Assembly (NCBI GenBank): GCA_019426215.1
Contig: CM033401.1
Location: 13,645,134 to 13,709,133 of the forward strand
Direction of reading: 5' to 3'
Length of the DNA stretch: 64,000 bases
Source of the DNA: Buddleja alternifolia
Lineage: Eukaryota > Streptophyta > Magnoliopsida > Lamiales > Scrophulariaceae
Part shown: positions 1 through 11,744 of the stretch, one piece after another
Layout of the letters: each line of letters opens with the position of its first letter
Position numbering within the stretch: the stretch's first letter is position 1
Position numbers and translations under genes: made by a program
Notes under the pieces: model-generated
What the model saw: only the letters and a program-made list of their open reading frames with translations
The model's database searches: none
What the model was told of the DNA's origin: nothing

Positions 1-660
1 TACACATCACAAAAAAAAACATAATTAACTATGATATACCTTAAGAGAGACAACAAAATGATGCTTTCTAACTATTCTTGAAATTTTCTTGATTCTTCTT
101 CCTTTCAAGCTCTTGTGTATTTTTTTTTTCTATTTTTGTTTTTATTTTGTGGAAAAACTATGGAGAAGCTTGAACTCTAGGTGGTGGTGTGTGTAAGAAT
201 GAAGAAAATGATGAGAATAAGTGAGGATAAATTTTCATGGACACATTTTTCCAAGCATGAGGTGTACTCAATTTAGTGTGCCACCACTTAATCACTTTCT
301 CATTCTTTGTGCATATATGGATACATACGTGTAATTTACTCTTCATCTGACGGTCCAGAATCTTTCTTTCATTTCCTGAAATAAACGTGACAAAGTAATG
401 ATGACAAAAAAGTGTACAACAACAATTTGAAGAATATTTTTACATAATTTATTTGAGAAATGATGTAATATACTCAATTTACATATATTTACTGTCTAAA
501 TCAATAGCGTAGAGACATAATTAATAGTCCCGATTTTTTGGATTAGTAGCTAAAGTTCCTCCTCATCTTGATTAAAAGAAAAAAGAAAAACCACTTTCAA
601 AAAAATGTTAGAGAGATGGGTTTGCCAAAAACTGAATTACACAAGTTTAGGTGAATGTAA
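1..660. other. Intergenic; possible leader of a leftward gene
   Basis: No coding sequence is supported. Read on the minus strand, about 360-1 looks like a plant promoter and leader. It runs into a purine-rich stretch (GAAGGAAGAAGAATCAAG, about 110-90) and a possible splice donor AAG/GTATATC near 45-38. This would fit a 5' UTR exon of a gene lying to the left, but nothing inside the window confirms it. A 62-codon minus-strand ORF at 158-346 has no recognisable features. Confidence 0.25.
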
Positions 661-1043
661 GGGTGTAAATGAGTCGAGCTCGAGCTGAGCCTGGTGATTT
701 TTTCGAGCTTGAGCTCGAGCTCGTCGAGTTTGGTTTTTCGAGCTCAAGCTCGAGTTCGTCGACTGAAAAACTAGCTCGACTTGAGCTCGCGAGCCTAGGC
801 TTAATTTTATTTATATTTAAGTTTCTTTGTTATTTTTATTAATATAATTAATAATATAAAATATAATATTTTAAAATATAATATATTATTAACATAATTA
901 ATAATATAAAAATATAAATATTAAAAAGCTCGCGAGCATCGAACAGAGAAAAGCGAGCTCAAGCTCGAATGGAAGCTCGAGCTCGAGTTTGGCTCGTTGC
1001 GAGCCGGCTCGCAAGGCTCGTGGCTCGGCTCAATTTACACCCC
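661..1043. mobile_element. MITE (GAGCTCGAGC-rich, TAA target site)
   Basis: The ends are inverted repeats: GGGTGTAAAT at the left and ATTTACACCCC at the right, each followed inward by GAGC/GCTC-rich palindromic sequence (many GAGCTCGAGC words), with an AT-only core at about 805-925. TAA occurs immediately outside both ends (658-660 and 1044-1046), which fits a 3-bp TWA target duplication of the PIF/Harbinger type. No transposase is encoded. The element ends about 240 bp before the PRPL35 start codon, so it lies in the promoter or leader region. Related elements appear at 32985-33166 and 34067-34403. Confidence 0.6.
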
Positions 1044-1284
1044 TAAGGGTCCGCGAATGTCAAAAAATCAAACTCAAGGGATATAATTGCAAATAAAATC
1101 AGTAGTAACAAGTGAACAGAAAAAATTTACCACAAACCCAATCCTTTACGCCTGGAGGGAGGCTTGCAATCCTTTATCCATCCGCATGCTCAACCAATTC
1201 TTTAATTCTCCAATTTGCTAAAGGAAAAACAAAAAAATTCAGTCCTTGTAGAAGATAACCTTGTAAACGAACATCACACCGTTA

Positions 1285-4200
1285 ATGGCAGCAACAACAA
1301 CAATGGCTACAACTCTGTTTTGTTTGGGATTCAAAATGGTCACTCCACACCAAACAATTCGACCACCAACGGTTCACTTCACGCCGTTAGTCAATAAACA
1401 AACCTCGTATCTCAATCTCACTTCCTCCAACTCTATTTCCGGCACTCGCCCCCTTGTTCTTAGCAAAAACTTGACTATTGCCACTCCCGTTCAGAGAAAT
1501 TCACAGCCGCTGACAGTAGTGTCTGCTAAAGGCTACAAAAGGAAGACCCACAAGGCAATTTCTTTAGATATATAATATGTGTATACCATGTTTTTTTTCA
1601 ATTTGAGGTTTATTTTGTGTTTTTGTGATGTGGGTTTTTCTTAAGCAAGTCTTTAGATACAATTTGTATTCAATTTGAGGTTTTATGTGTGTTTTTTTTT
1701 GTGTTTTTGTGATGTGGGTTCTTTTAGGCAAGTCTTTAGATATAATATGTATATACAATGTTTAATTCCATTTGAGGTTTTATGTGTGTTTATTATGTGT
1801 TTTTGTGATGTGGGTTTTTTTGTGTTTTTGTTTTTGTTGTTGATGTTGTTTGGTTGGTGATTTAGGCTTCTGCGAAGCGGTTTCGGGTAACCGGAACTGG
1901 GAAGATTGTGAGGAGAAGAGCAGGGAAGCAGCATTTGCTCAGAAAGAAGAACACTAAGAGGAGAAACAGACTCTCTAAAATGGTTTGATTTTTGGACTTG
2001 TTTATTTTTGAATTTCTTGCTTCATTATACTAATGATTGATTATATATAACTATGGTGCTATTATATTCTGCATATATTGTTTGATTTTATTGGGGAGAG
2101 GGCGTTTTATTTTTTAGGCCTATTGGACTTCAAGTTGCAACTTTAGTGCCATAGGATTGAAAAAGTTGCGTTTTTGGTCCCAGCTGTCTATTTGTAGGAA
2201 GCAACTGAGACGCACGTGTCGTTTGAGTTTAATATTGGACGAACGGGAAAAAGTCGCACTTTTTGGTCAGACTGGACTTTTTTGGGTCAAAAAATAGACG
2301 ATTGGGACCAAAAGTACAATATTTTCAGTCCTATGGGACTAAAGTTGCAATTTGAAGTTTAATGGGATTAAAACTGAAACGTGTGAAGTCCTATGGGAGT
2401 ATAAATAAAATTTTCTCCTTTTTATTGGCTAGTGTGACTTAACAGATAGTTGGAAATAGCGTGTGACTTGCTGAAAATGTGTTTTTGTTGAATGGGGTGT
2501 GAAATTATTCGCTTGGGTTTTTATTAGGAAGATATTGTAAATTTTGATTTTGAATGCTTTCTCTCAGTTTTAGTGAGATTTTCACATAATAGAGAAAGCT
2601 CTTCCCATTTTGATTGTCGTCTTTGGAGAAATCAAATTTGGATGATTCTTAGTGACCGACCTTTTAGTTGCAATGAGTTCTGTCACTCGTGTGTAGATAT
2701 ATACAAGTCAAGCAAGTATACGTTTTCTATACAGCATGCAATGGCGGGAGATGCAAAAAGTTGTGCTGCTATACTTTGGTCATGTGCTGAGGCATAAATA
2801 ACCTCTTATAGTAACAAGAAAACGAATTACTGATTAATGGATTTCAATTCCCTTCTTTTGAATCTGTGGAAATCCCAAATTTGTATTTCGAAAAATAAAG
2901 CATGTGATTGGCTTTACAATGTCGGCCAAAGGGAATAGCGATTACTTGTATTGGAGTTGAGGGTGGCATCTGTATTAGTTGTAAAGATAAATCAACTTAA
3001 AAATGGGATTCATGATCCACTTGATATCGGGCTAAAAGTCTGCGTAGTGCTGATTGAGTAATTTGAAAAGATAATCTATTGGAATATGCAAATGAGCTAT
3101 GCGTGTGTTATCTTGAGCTCCAGTTCTTTTTAATCATAAGTGTCTTTTATAGATAGGCCAAAAGCCCATTAAGTTGTAATAGGTAAAAATGTTTCCAAGT
3201 GGGAGAGATGAGGAAATCGCAAAGGAAAAGGAGTTTATTGTTGTGGCGTGAAACGAGGTGATAGTTGTATAGACATAGTAGGTATAGATTGTGTAATTAT
3301 CTCTATGGAAGAAATTTGGTTTTAAAGTAAAAAAGAAGGGGGTTTACTCGGTAAAGATCTATATAACAAAGTGCAGGGTATGAGAGCATAGGCAATAATA
3401 GAACTCCAGACATGGCGATGAAAGTAGTTCTCATAAGTCAAAACACGATGGAAAAGAAGCAGCAAGAGGATCGTTCTTCAAGTTTTCTGCCACAATTGCA
3501 GATTTTGATTGTGACCTCTGTCGATATGGCAATGGTGGAGTTAGTAATAAGTTACCAAGTGGACGTAACAAAAAAAAAGTTAGATGAACAAAAGTCAATC
3601 AATTAGCTCAATCAATATTTTTCCAATCAACAAATTGAAATACGAGTTAAAAATGTACAAAATACTTTAGTCATAGTAATTTTTGGTGATGTGTTCTTTA
3701 AGTACATCTATTGGTAGCTCTAATTAGACATTACTTGTAGTGTTCGCTCAGAGCCTGTGATTCCGAGTGGTTGAACTTCACTCTTCCATTGCATGTTTTG
3801 ATTTCTTGTGGTTAAGTTTTATTGCAGTATTTCGTTTTATGTGAACCTTTGATTTTTTGATGAATGCGCCTATAATGATGTTAAATTACAGAAAACTAGC
3901 AGTAACTACACATAAAAGATGCAAAAATTGTTTCTTTTCTCTTGACAATATCATAGTACTCTTAATGCCCGACTAGAAGTTCCACTCAGCCGTTTTCAAT
4001 GAAAGCAAATGTTGCATCGAATACCTTTTGATTTTTCAGTTCTTTCTTGCGGTGGGGAGAGTCTGGTTAAATTAGTTATATGATAACCTCTCTTTCCTCA
4101 TCGTAAAATGATTTCAGTCCTTGATCCAATTGGTGCAGAAAGGATGTTTCATATTAAGAGGAAAACGACATGCATGAAGTTTCAAACTCATTAATTAATT

Positions 4201-4312
4201 TTCGGTTTCTTTACATCCTTTTTTCGGTTATTCGCAGGTACAAGTTGACCGCAGTGATTACAACAACGTGATTGGTGCATTGCCATATCTCAAAGTAGAC
4301 CGCTCCAACTAA
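1285..4312 (+). CDS. PRPL35: Plastid 50S ribosomal protein bL35 (3 exons)
   Basis: Nuclear gene for the chloroplast 50S ribosomal protein L35, part of plastid translation. Exons: 1285-1554, 1866-1982, 4238-4312 (153 codons plus stop). Exon 1 encodes a Ser/Thr-rich, acid-poor N terminus of about 75 residues typical of a transit peptide, then the family signature KGYKRKTHK. Exon 2 gives [20 protein letters not shown] and the basic [13 protein letters not shown]. Exon 3 gives [14 protein letters not shown] and the stop. Length and order match plant PRPL35. The start at 1285 is used because a second in-frame ATG lies only six codons later. Intron 1 has a GC donor (AAG/GCAATT); reading on hits a stop within eight codons, so splicing there is required. 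Intron 2 is 2.25 kb with GT-AG ends. The neighbour ASG1 is on the same strand, 32 kb away. Confidence 0.92.
1553..1825 (+). repeat. Tandem repeat forming most of PRPL35 intron 1
   Basis: Three tandem units of roughly 80-97 bp start near 1553, 1644 and 1726. Each begins with a GCAA-containing word (AGGCAATTTCTTTAG, AGCAAGTCTTTAG, AGGCAAGTCTTTAG). Each continues through an ATATAAT-like stretch and CAATTTGAGGTTT, then a T/G-rich tract GTGTTTTTGTGATGTGGGTT ending in a pyrimidine run and AG. The first unit starts at the real 5' splice site. The unit boundary at 1726-1733 therefore reads TTTTAG/GCAAGT, an acceptor immediately followed by a near-perfect GC donor. Confidence 0.75.
2119..2399. mobile_element. 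Fold-back (MITE-like) element in PRPL35 intron 2
   Basis: Arms of about 75 bp at 2119-2192 and 2291-2367 are imperfect reverse complements. Shared words include TTGCAACTTTAGT(C/G)CCATAGGA(C/T)TGAAAA and TTTTTGGTCCCA. About 100 bp separates them, and a further partial repeat of the GTCCTATGGGA word lies at 2388-2398. No ORF. It lies wholly inside intron 2, in either orientation neutral to the coding frame. Confidence 0.6.
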
Positions 4313-4682
4313 AACTAATTTTCAATGCATGTCTGAAGGCAAAATGATCGTCTAGTTCGTATTTTTATCTTTTTGTATCATTTTATTCTGCTGAAAATGT
4401 AAATTTTTAAGCACTACATTTTAGCTGCTTTAGCTTGATTGCTTAACAAAGATTATTCTCTTGCCCTGAAGATTTTGTTTTGCTACAAGTTCGATGATAT
4501 TCATTGGGCACCCTTAATTAACTACATAAAGGGAAAAGGGCATTTTGTGAGATGCTATAGTTGATTTGATGAATGTTTTGTTGCAGTTAAATTTGCTGTC
4601 TAGTTCAACTTTTATCTACTAAAATCACTTTTGTTATATAATCATTTGATCTCATGTTAATTTTCCAAAAGTTTTTCTATCT
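4313..4682. other. PRPL35 3' flank
   Basis: Non-coding DNA after the PRPL35 stop that presumably holds the 3' UTR. No clear AATAAA signal or repeat was seen. Confidence 0.4.
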
Positions 4683-5505
4683 CTAGAAAAAGCTCTCTAG
4701 GATTCTGCCCTCCCCTTGACCTCTCCCTCCGATGGGAGAACCAACCCCTCCCCCCTCGTCCCTTGAAGAAAAAGGCCCCGAGGAACGTAGCAATAAGAAA
4801 GTGATACTTGTAGCAGCTGATCTCATGGTTGAAGACCTGGACTCCATTGATGGGTCATCTCCATCTCCAACAGACAAACCATCATATCTAGACAAATTTA
4901 CAAACAAACACCAGAAACCTGAAGCCATCCGCTTTCATGTTGAATCCTTGATCAACCTTGACCAAGTTAAGGTCCTTAAGCCATCAGAGAAAGGTTCACA
5001 CTCTAAAATTATCCTAAAAGAGGACTATGTCAGCGCTTGTGAAAGGTCATGGGAAAACGCTCTCATTTTTAGACTTGTCGGTAAATCCATACACTACAAT
5101 ATCCTCTCTGCCCACGTTAACACTCTGTGGAATTTGAATGACAACTATGAACTGGTAGACCTTGGCTACAACTGCTTCATACTCAAACTCAAAGGGAAAG
5201 ACACGAGCAAGATGGATTTCATCCTCACAAAAGGACCGTGGATGATCTTCAACCACTTCTTAGTGGTTCGGAAGTGGTACCCTGACTTCTAGGCCTCAAC
5301 AGACCGCATTACCACCCTAGTTACGTGGGTTAGAATTCCGAAACTTTGTGTTGAGTACTACCATCCGGAAATTATCTACGCAATCGCCATGAGCATGGGA
5401 AAACCGATTAAAATCAACCACAGTACCTACTGGGCCTCCTGAGGAAGGTTTTCCAGATTTTGCATCCAACTTGACCTTGAAAAGCCACACATTCGACGTC
5501 CACCT
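4683..5505 (+). pseudogene. LINE ORF1 fragment (DUF4283), broken
   Basis: From the ATG at 4732 a 186-codon frame carries a DUF4283-type domain as found in plant L1-like LINE ORF1 proteins. Visible family words are WENALIFRLVGKSI, LGYNCFILKLKG and FILTKGPWMIFNHFLVVRKW. The same frame continues past a TAG (5290-5292) with TLVTWVRIP and GKPIKI, and past a TGA at about 5440 (probable CGA change) with GRFSRFCIQLDLEKP. It then passes abruptly into sequence matching the Copia accessory ORF at about 5505. The zinc-knuckle part and the endonuclease/RT ORF2 are missing. This is a dead fragment, not a host gene. Confidence 0.75.
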
Positions 5506-8462
5506 GGATGTTGATTTAGAAGAAGTGGTGGCTATTGCCAAAGACGTTGCAACAAGTGTTGCAGTGGATGCAGAGGAACCTACGTCGGAAGGGGTCCAAC
5601 CATTACATTCTTCAGAGGTCATGACTAAGGCATGCTCAGAAGGTCAGAGTGTTGTTATGGAAGTTACAAAGCCAAGGCACTTTTTCAAGCTGGATAACTG
5701 AAGATGATTGATCATTCAATCAATTATATGCCTCCAGTACTTGAAGAAGATTTCATTCCCGCAGGCTGCAATGAAGAAAGATACATCATTGCGGAGAATG
5801 AAATTGCCCTCTGATTGACATTGACAGTAAAATCAGGGATATAGTGTTCAACACTGAGTTAACAGAAATTGAGAGGAAATACTATTTGGCTGTTCAACTT
5901 GGTAAAACTCCTGGTCAGATACCTTCTTCTCTTGTCCTTCAACAAGACAATCAAGGTGGTAGAACTCCTAAATGTGATGCGGATCTAGCATACTACCTAG
6001 ACTATGGGCACAGCAAGCCAACTGGTTTCGCTCTAAGAAACTACAACATCAGAGTTTATGATCCTCTACGCCCAACTTTTCTCAATCCTTCAGAGGAAGT
6101 CCTAAACAGAGAAGGCTACACACACTTTCCTCATATAGCAAACAGTGTTGAGAACAGGAATTCTGTCAATCCACTTCGACTGTGGAAGAATAAAGGAATT
6201 CATGTCGATGAGCGTCTAGCATCTCTAATGGATGTGATTCAATCAGAAGCTGATGCATACTTTGACAGCGTCTGGAATGCTAGCTATCAAAATGATAGAT
6301 ATCGCTTTGAATCCATCAGAGATATCCACCATGAAGGCATTCGAGCTATGGTCAATGCGAGTACAGACTATTGTATGAATGGGGTAAATTGGGTTGAAGC
6401 GTATGTGGGACATAAATACACTTTCCCAGAGTTAGTTGAAGCTCCCCACCTTTTTGGCATAGGCATGCATGACAAGAAGCGTCAATTCGCCAAATATTGC
6501 CTTAAAAAGCGTCAACAGAGAGTTGGGCCTGTTCTCAAGCTCCCAATAATTCTTCATCAGATTGAGCAGTGTTTGCGTCAAGAGCTTCACAGACTATCCA
6601 CAACTCCTCTTCGCTTCAACGCTCAAACATCTACCAGTGGCAGTGTTTCAGAATCTAGCTTGAACTTCTTTCCCAGCCACTGTGAAAATAATTTTAATAT
6701 GATGGTGAAGATTATGACTCCTCTCCCTCATTTCGACAGAATCTTCACTGCTAATCTTAGATAATGGAACGGCTCAACAATCAATCCCTTTCGAGGATAT
6801 CCATTGTTCCCATCTATCCGCAAAGAGGTACTCAATCATTATGAGTTTGTCCTCCCATTGCTGGAAAGGAATCAGGGACTGGCTCAAGCTATCTATTCTT
6901 ACCTGGAAGAGTACTACACTGCTTATGTACCTGAATCTCAACGACTCAAATCTCTTCCAATCGATAGGCTGATTGGATTTTCCAGGGAATACTGCTCCGA
7001 TGCAATCTTTTCTATTTGCCGAGCACCGTCCAAAGTCTTTCCGAATCATGTGCTGGATATCATTGGTTCCATGTACATCAGGGCCATAGATAGTCCAATC
7101 CGCACATTTATTCAAGGTACTTGCCTTCCTCTTCAGCATCTAACTGAGCTTCTAGAAAGTGCAACGTATATATATGCAGATATAGCCAATTGGAACTTCC
7201 AATTCGATGACTTTCGCCAAGAGGAGTCAGCGCATGAGGAAGCGCCTACTAAGTTGGTTGAAGAGTCTGCACCAGTGTCCACTTCATAAGTTGTTAGTAT
7301 TCCAGCTTCTGCTGAAGAACATGTTCAAGCGTCTCCACCAGAGGATAGTCCTGACGCTTCTGAACAAGTTGTTTCTGATATGGCTGAGGATCTTCAAATC
7401 AATATACGAGGTACAATTTTTGATCCCACATATCAAGCTCCCATTGACTTACTCAAGCATACATCTAGATTCAAGCGACCAGCTACTCAAGCAGTTTCAT
7501 CAGATGTGAGTCAAGCTTTTGGACCTTTGCTAAAATCCATTTTGAAGGAAGTCAGTAACCACGCTACTCAGAATGAAGAAGCCCTCCACTGGATTAAAAC
7601 CGATTTGGCAAAGATTCAATCTCAAACTATGAGCGCCCAGATTGCTCATATAACCAGTTCTGCTCAAACGGCTGTTGGTGAGTGTCGCAAAGAATTTCAA
7701 GAAATGAATGATGCTACTCGGGCCAACCAACTAGCCATGAAAGAACACTTTGAGAAGCGCCTAGAAACCTTAGAGACTACACTGAATGATACTACCAGTG
7801 CCAAGCTACTCGCAATGCAGGAACATTTTGAGAAGCGTCTGGATGATCTTACAGCTTCAATGTCTCAGATTGCCACTCAGGTTAGCCTACTCACAGAACA
7901 TTTCTCAAAGGCTGATGATGACAATAAGGGGGAAAAGAAAAGAAAAGCGGAGAAGAGGAGAGCGTCCGGTTCAAGAGCTCAAGATCCTTCTCCGCCGCCG
8001 AAGCGTCAGCTAATATCTCCTCCTTCTGCGCAAAGATATTATTTCCCATCTTGGATACCTGCTTATGGGGTAAGTGATTCTGCTGGAGCACCTAGTAGAA
8101 CGCTAAGAGAACCTCCAATAGCACTGTATCCAAATCTACCAATACCTTCTCGAGCAAGGCTTGAACAGCATGACATCCCTCTTCAAAGAGCATCTATTCC
8201 AGAACCTATCGATCCAAGACTTTTAGCTGAAGAGAGGCAGATGATTGACTTCAGCCGAACTTTCAGAATTTGCCTAAGGTATATTGGTATTGATCCGACT
8301 GAATGGGATAAACACTTTACTGCTTTCAAGAAGAGACAAAAGGAAGAGAATAAGCTCGTAATTGACAAAGATCATGTTGCGATGATGACTTTGGAAGATA
8401 ACATAACTGAAGTTATCCAAGCTGAAATGTCCAAGCGATACATAGTTAGACCAAGTCATTAG
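5506..8462 (+). pseudogene. Copia accessory ORF3, truncated and frame-broken (copy B)
   Basis: Homologous to the ORF at 51477-55708 from about residue 490 of that protein to its C terminus. Open blocks lie at 5506-5701, 5844-6764, 6804-7289 and 7380-8462, separated by stops and small indels (near 5695, 5810, 6762 and 7287). Shared words include HSINYMPP, RVYDPLRP, SEADAYFDSVWNA, MHDKKRQFAKYC and the C-terminal FRICLRYIGIDPT. The last block (360 codons) contains the predicted coiled coil and ends in RPSH-stop, exactly as in copy A. Copy B encodes about 30 residues near 5850-5960 that copy A lacks. N-terminal ORF3, gag, pol and the 5' LTR are absent. Confidence 0.85.
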
Positions 8463-8699
8463 AGCTTTTTGATTTGTATTATCTATATTCTTGTCTCTTA
8501 TGTATTTTTTTTCTTTTGTTTAGTTGTAAAATGCTTGTACTCGCGTTGATATATATAAAATGCATTTTCAACTGAAACATCTTGTTGAAACGTAACTAAC
8601 ATTAACTAACTTTTACTAACCAAAGCTAACTTTTATTTTGGCTGTCTAACTCTTGAACTATAAAAGAGTAAGTATTGCCATTATCAAAAAGGGGGAAAT
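8463..8699 (+). other. ORF3-to-LTR spacer with polypurine tract (copy B)
   Basis: Non-coding 3' leader of copy B. It ends in AAAAAGGGGGAAAT directly before the LTR, the same polypurine tract found before the 3' LTR of copy A. Confidence 0.7.
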
Positions 8700-10236
8700 T
8701 GTTAGGAATTTCATATTAGATGTTTTGATGATGATAATGAGGATTACCTGTTAGACCCCAAAATATGTGAGTTTGATTTTAATAGAAATTATTTATAAGC
8801 TTTGAAGCGTTAGATTTGTAATAGGCTTTATAGGTTTTACTTTATTTTATTCTAGATTGTTAGGCTAAGTACTCTAAGACTGAGCGTCTGATAATTTCTG
8901 AGTGAGTTTATCAGTAGTTAAGTTTGAAGACTCAAGCGCCTGAAGTCTGAATGAAGATAAAGATTCCAAGAGTCCGAACGACCAGTTATATCAAGCGTTT
9001 ATTAGGATAGAAGTTATTCATGGATGAATGAGTGTGTATCAATGATTGATTTCACCTGAATTTATTTCTAAGTCCAGAAGGAGTTTAATGCAAATATTCT
9101 TAGTGCATTAAGTGCCAACGGGCATTTAATTCAAATGCATTAAATGCTGATAAGAGCATTAAATGTGATAAGCTCTTTCGGACGTATGGAGAAGCCACCC
9201 TATTGGACTGTCAACTATTCACATACTGCAGCACCAACTTTTGTACAGCAGATTTTCAGGAAAAAGGACAAAAGTTGTTCACTCGCGGAAGTAAGAGACA
9301 CACGCCTGTGCATGTGTCAAACGGACACTTTTTCCTAGAATGTCTATAAATAGGACTTCAACAACAAGCCAAACACACCCGATTTGATTCTAAGGAATTG
9401 TTGTTGCATTGAAGTCTCATTCCTTAAACTCTCAGAAAAGCCAGAACATTCAAGCAAACATTCTCTTTGCTTTTCTTCAATTCCTGAGACAGTCAACCAA
9501 TATCTCATACATTCTTTTCGAAGAAACCTACATTACTATTGAGATATTTTTAGTTGTTTGAACTTTATCAAAATCAAACAAACCATTTAGAAAAAGCTCA
9601 TCCAAGCCTCGCGATCTGTGTGAAGTCAAAGTTGGATACTTACATTATTCTGAGTGAAAGAAACAAAAGGATAGAAGTGTCTTGGAGCAAAAATCTGTGT
9701 GATCAAGGAGCTAAAGTCATTGACATCCATCTCTCCCTAATTTGTAGAAGATTCTGTGTGATTCTTTATGAATCATTTTAGTGGATTGCCTCCAAGTGAT
9801 CAAGGAGAAGAAAGACGTAGTTGGGATTACACCACCCAACGAACCTTACAAATCTTGTGTTATCTACTTTACAGTCAATTTTCTTATTATCAAATCATTG
9901 CATAAATTGATTAAGTAAAACACAATCAAAAGCTGAGCAACTAAAAAACAGTTTATGACGCTAAAATCTTTCAAACAAGAAGACTATAAAATCAATTCCG
10001 CTGTGCTAACACTGATCAAAGAAGTGAACGCTTAAACCTATTTGGTTATAGTATTCAAATCTTGAAGTCTAAGTTAACTTTCTAAAAACAGTCTTCAATA
10101 AACGCTCAGTCAAGCGCCTACTCTTCAAGCGTCCAACACTTTTTAATACGAATTTTTTGAAGTCGAAAAAGACTTCAAGGTCTATTCAACCCCCCCCCCC
10201 TCTCTAGACCCTTTTGTATGCCACTTCGGACCAACA
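8700..10236 (+). repeat. 3' LTR of truncated Copia copy B
   Basis: Begins TGTTAGGAATTTC and ends GGACCAACA, matching the 1.55-kb LTRs of copy A along the whole length but clearly diverged. It has a TATA box in GTCTATAAATAGGACTTC (about 9342-9358) and a C10 run at 10191-10200 in the same place as the C-run of copy A. No 5' partner exists in the window, so a target duplication cannot be checked. The right flank starts directly inside another, older LTR of the same family (10237 on). Confidence 0.9.
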
Positions 10237-10435
10237 CTTTTCATATACATTCCAAAGATCGTGACCAATATCTCAAATCTCCTCAAAAAGGAACCTTACT
10301 CTATTGTTGAGATATCCCAAGTTGTTTGAACTTCTCAAAATTAAACAAACCCTGGGACGAAAACCCTCAACCTCCTTCATCTGTGTGAGAAAGTTGTTGA
10401 TCTACAAATAGCATTTCTATGTGAGAGAAGCTTGT
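10237..10435 (+). repeat. Related Copia LTR fragment C, left part
   Basis: Resembles the middle of the copy A LTR (AATATCTCAAA, GAGATAT, AAGTTGTTTGAACTTC, AAACAAACC, ATCTGTGTGA). It is more diverged than copy B. It starts abruptly at the end of copy B, consistent with copy B having inserted into it. It continues at 17534 after the Gypsy insertion. Confidence 0.75.
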
Positions 10436-11744
10436 TGATAGGAGTCGTTTTTACGTGTGTTTTAGCCTGTTGTGTTTAGTTTTTAGACTCATTTATCGCT
10501 TGATCTTTGCGACATGTGCCTTTAATCCGTGCATTAAGTGATTTCAGGCCCTAAATAGATGCAAACGAAGAAAAGGGCAAAAGATAGCGTATCAAACAAT
10601 TTCAAGACGGATGCGCACGCAGTACAACGTCCAGGCGCCACACTAACCACGCCTAGGCCCCGTACCGTCCGCGCCCAAGCGCCAGTTTTCCCACGTCTGG
10701 GCGCCGCTCAACTTCTCCCCAAAGATATCTCTACCACGTAGGCAGCACCTAGGCGCTGATTCACCCACGCCGACGCGCCGCTGTAACCGTTTTGAAGAGT
10801 ATAAAAGCCAAATTTCAGCACATTGTTGGAGGTTGGGATTTTGGAGTTTGGAGATCATTTTCTGAGATTTGAGACAACTTTTCATCACTCTTTGAAGGAG
10901 AAGAAGGGGAATTGAGCTAGAGATTGAAGTTCCAAGCTAGGATTCATCATCAACCAAGCCTTAGGGAGTTTTACTTACTTTCATTGCATTTTTATCTTCA
11001 TAACTATGTATATGATTTCTTTAGATCTCTTAAGATATTGAAGATGAACTAATTTTGTAGAACTAAGGCCATGTGAAGGCCGAATTTATGAGTCAATATA
11101 TATGAAGTGATTTTTTGTATTAATTCTACTATTGCTTTGTGTGTTAATTCTACGCTTTTATTCCAATCATATGCTTGCTATCTTGCATAGTCTATTCATT
11201 CGAGAGAATATAGGTTAGGGTTCAAAGGAATTAACACATCATCCGTAATAAATGAGGAATTGCCGCTAGAGATAGGTAGAGATTCCCAAGTGCTATTAGT
11301 CGGATTTATCCGGGGAAATTCTAGAACGTAAATGCATGGTTATTGGTTAGATTCTCGGATAGACATATTTAGAGAACCCTCAATTAATCATAGGATTATT
11401 ATGAGCCGAGACATCGGGTAATAATTAATTAAGAAATTTCCACCAAGGCAATAAGAGTCTAATAATTCGAAGAGTATCTCATATATATTGACGAATAAAT
11501 ACGATTGTAGCATGTGCTTTAGTCGCTTTATCATACGTGAGGTTTAATCCATAGATCGTTCCCTCTCTTGTTTCTGTTTGTTTAATCAATTGTTTGCACT
11601 TTACTTTAATTGTCTTTTCTTTTATCAAAAATCATAAACTAGAATTCAAGTCCTTGTGGTTCGACAACCCGGACTTTTTGTCCATCTATCACTACACACG
11701 ACTAGTATACTTGCTATTAGAGCATGTTAGGTATTAGCGTGTCA
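10436..11744 (+). repeat. 5' LTR of the Athila-like element
   Basis: TGATAGGAGTC...GTGTCA, 1309 bp. It contains a GC-rich cluster (about 10620-10790) with repeated CCAGGCGCC/GGGCGCCG words. A TATA-like GAGTATAAAAGCC is at 10797-10809. Long identities with 16145-17533 confirm the pairing. Confidence 0.9.

Noticed and set aside
158..346. Minus-strand 62-codon ORF
   Set aside because: No family features and no coding-like context; it fits a promoter/leader region of a gene to the left better than a coding exon.
1215..1397. ORF overlapping PRPL35 exon 1 in another frame
   Set aside because: A shadow of the transit-peptide exon, without an ATG start.
2573..3606. Short ORFs in PRPL35 intron 2
   Set aside because: They lie within an intron whose flanking exons join perfectly; no domain content.
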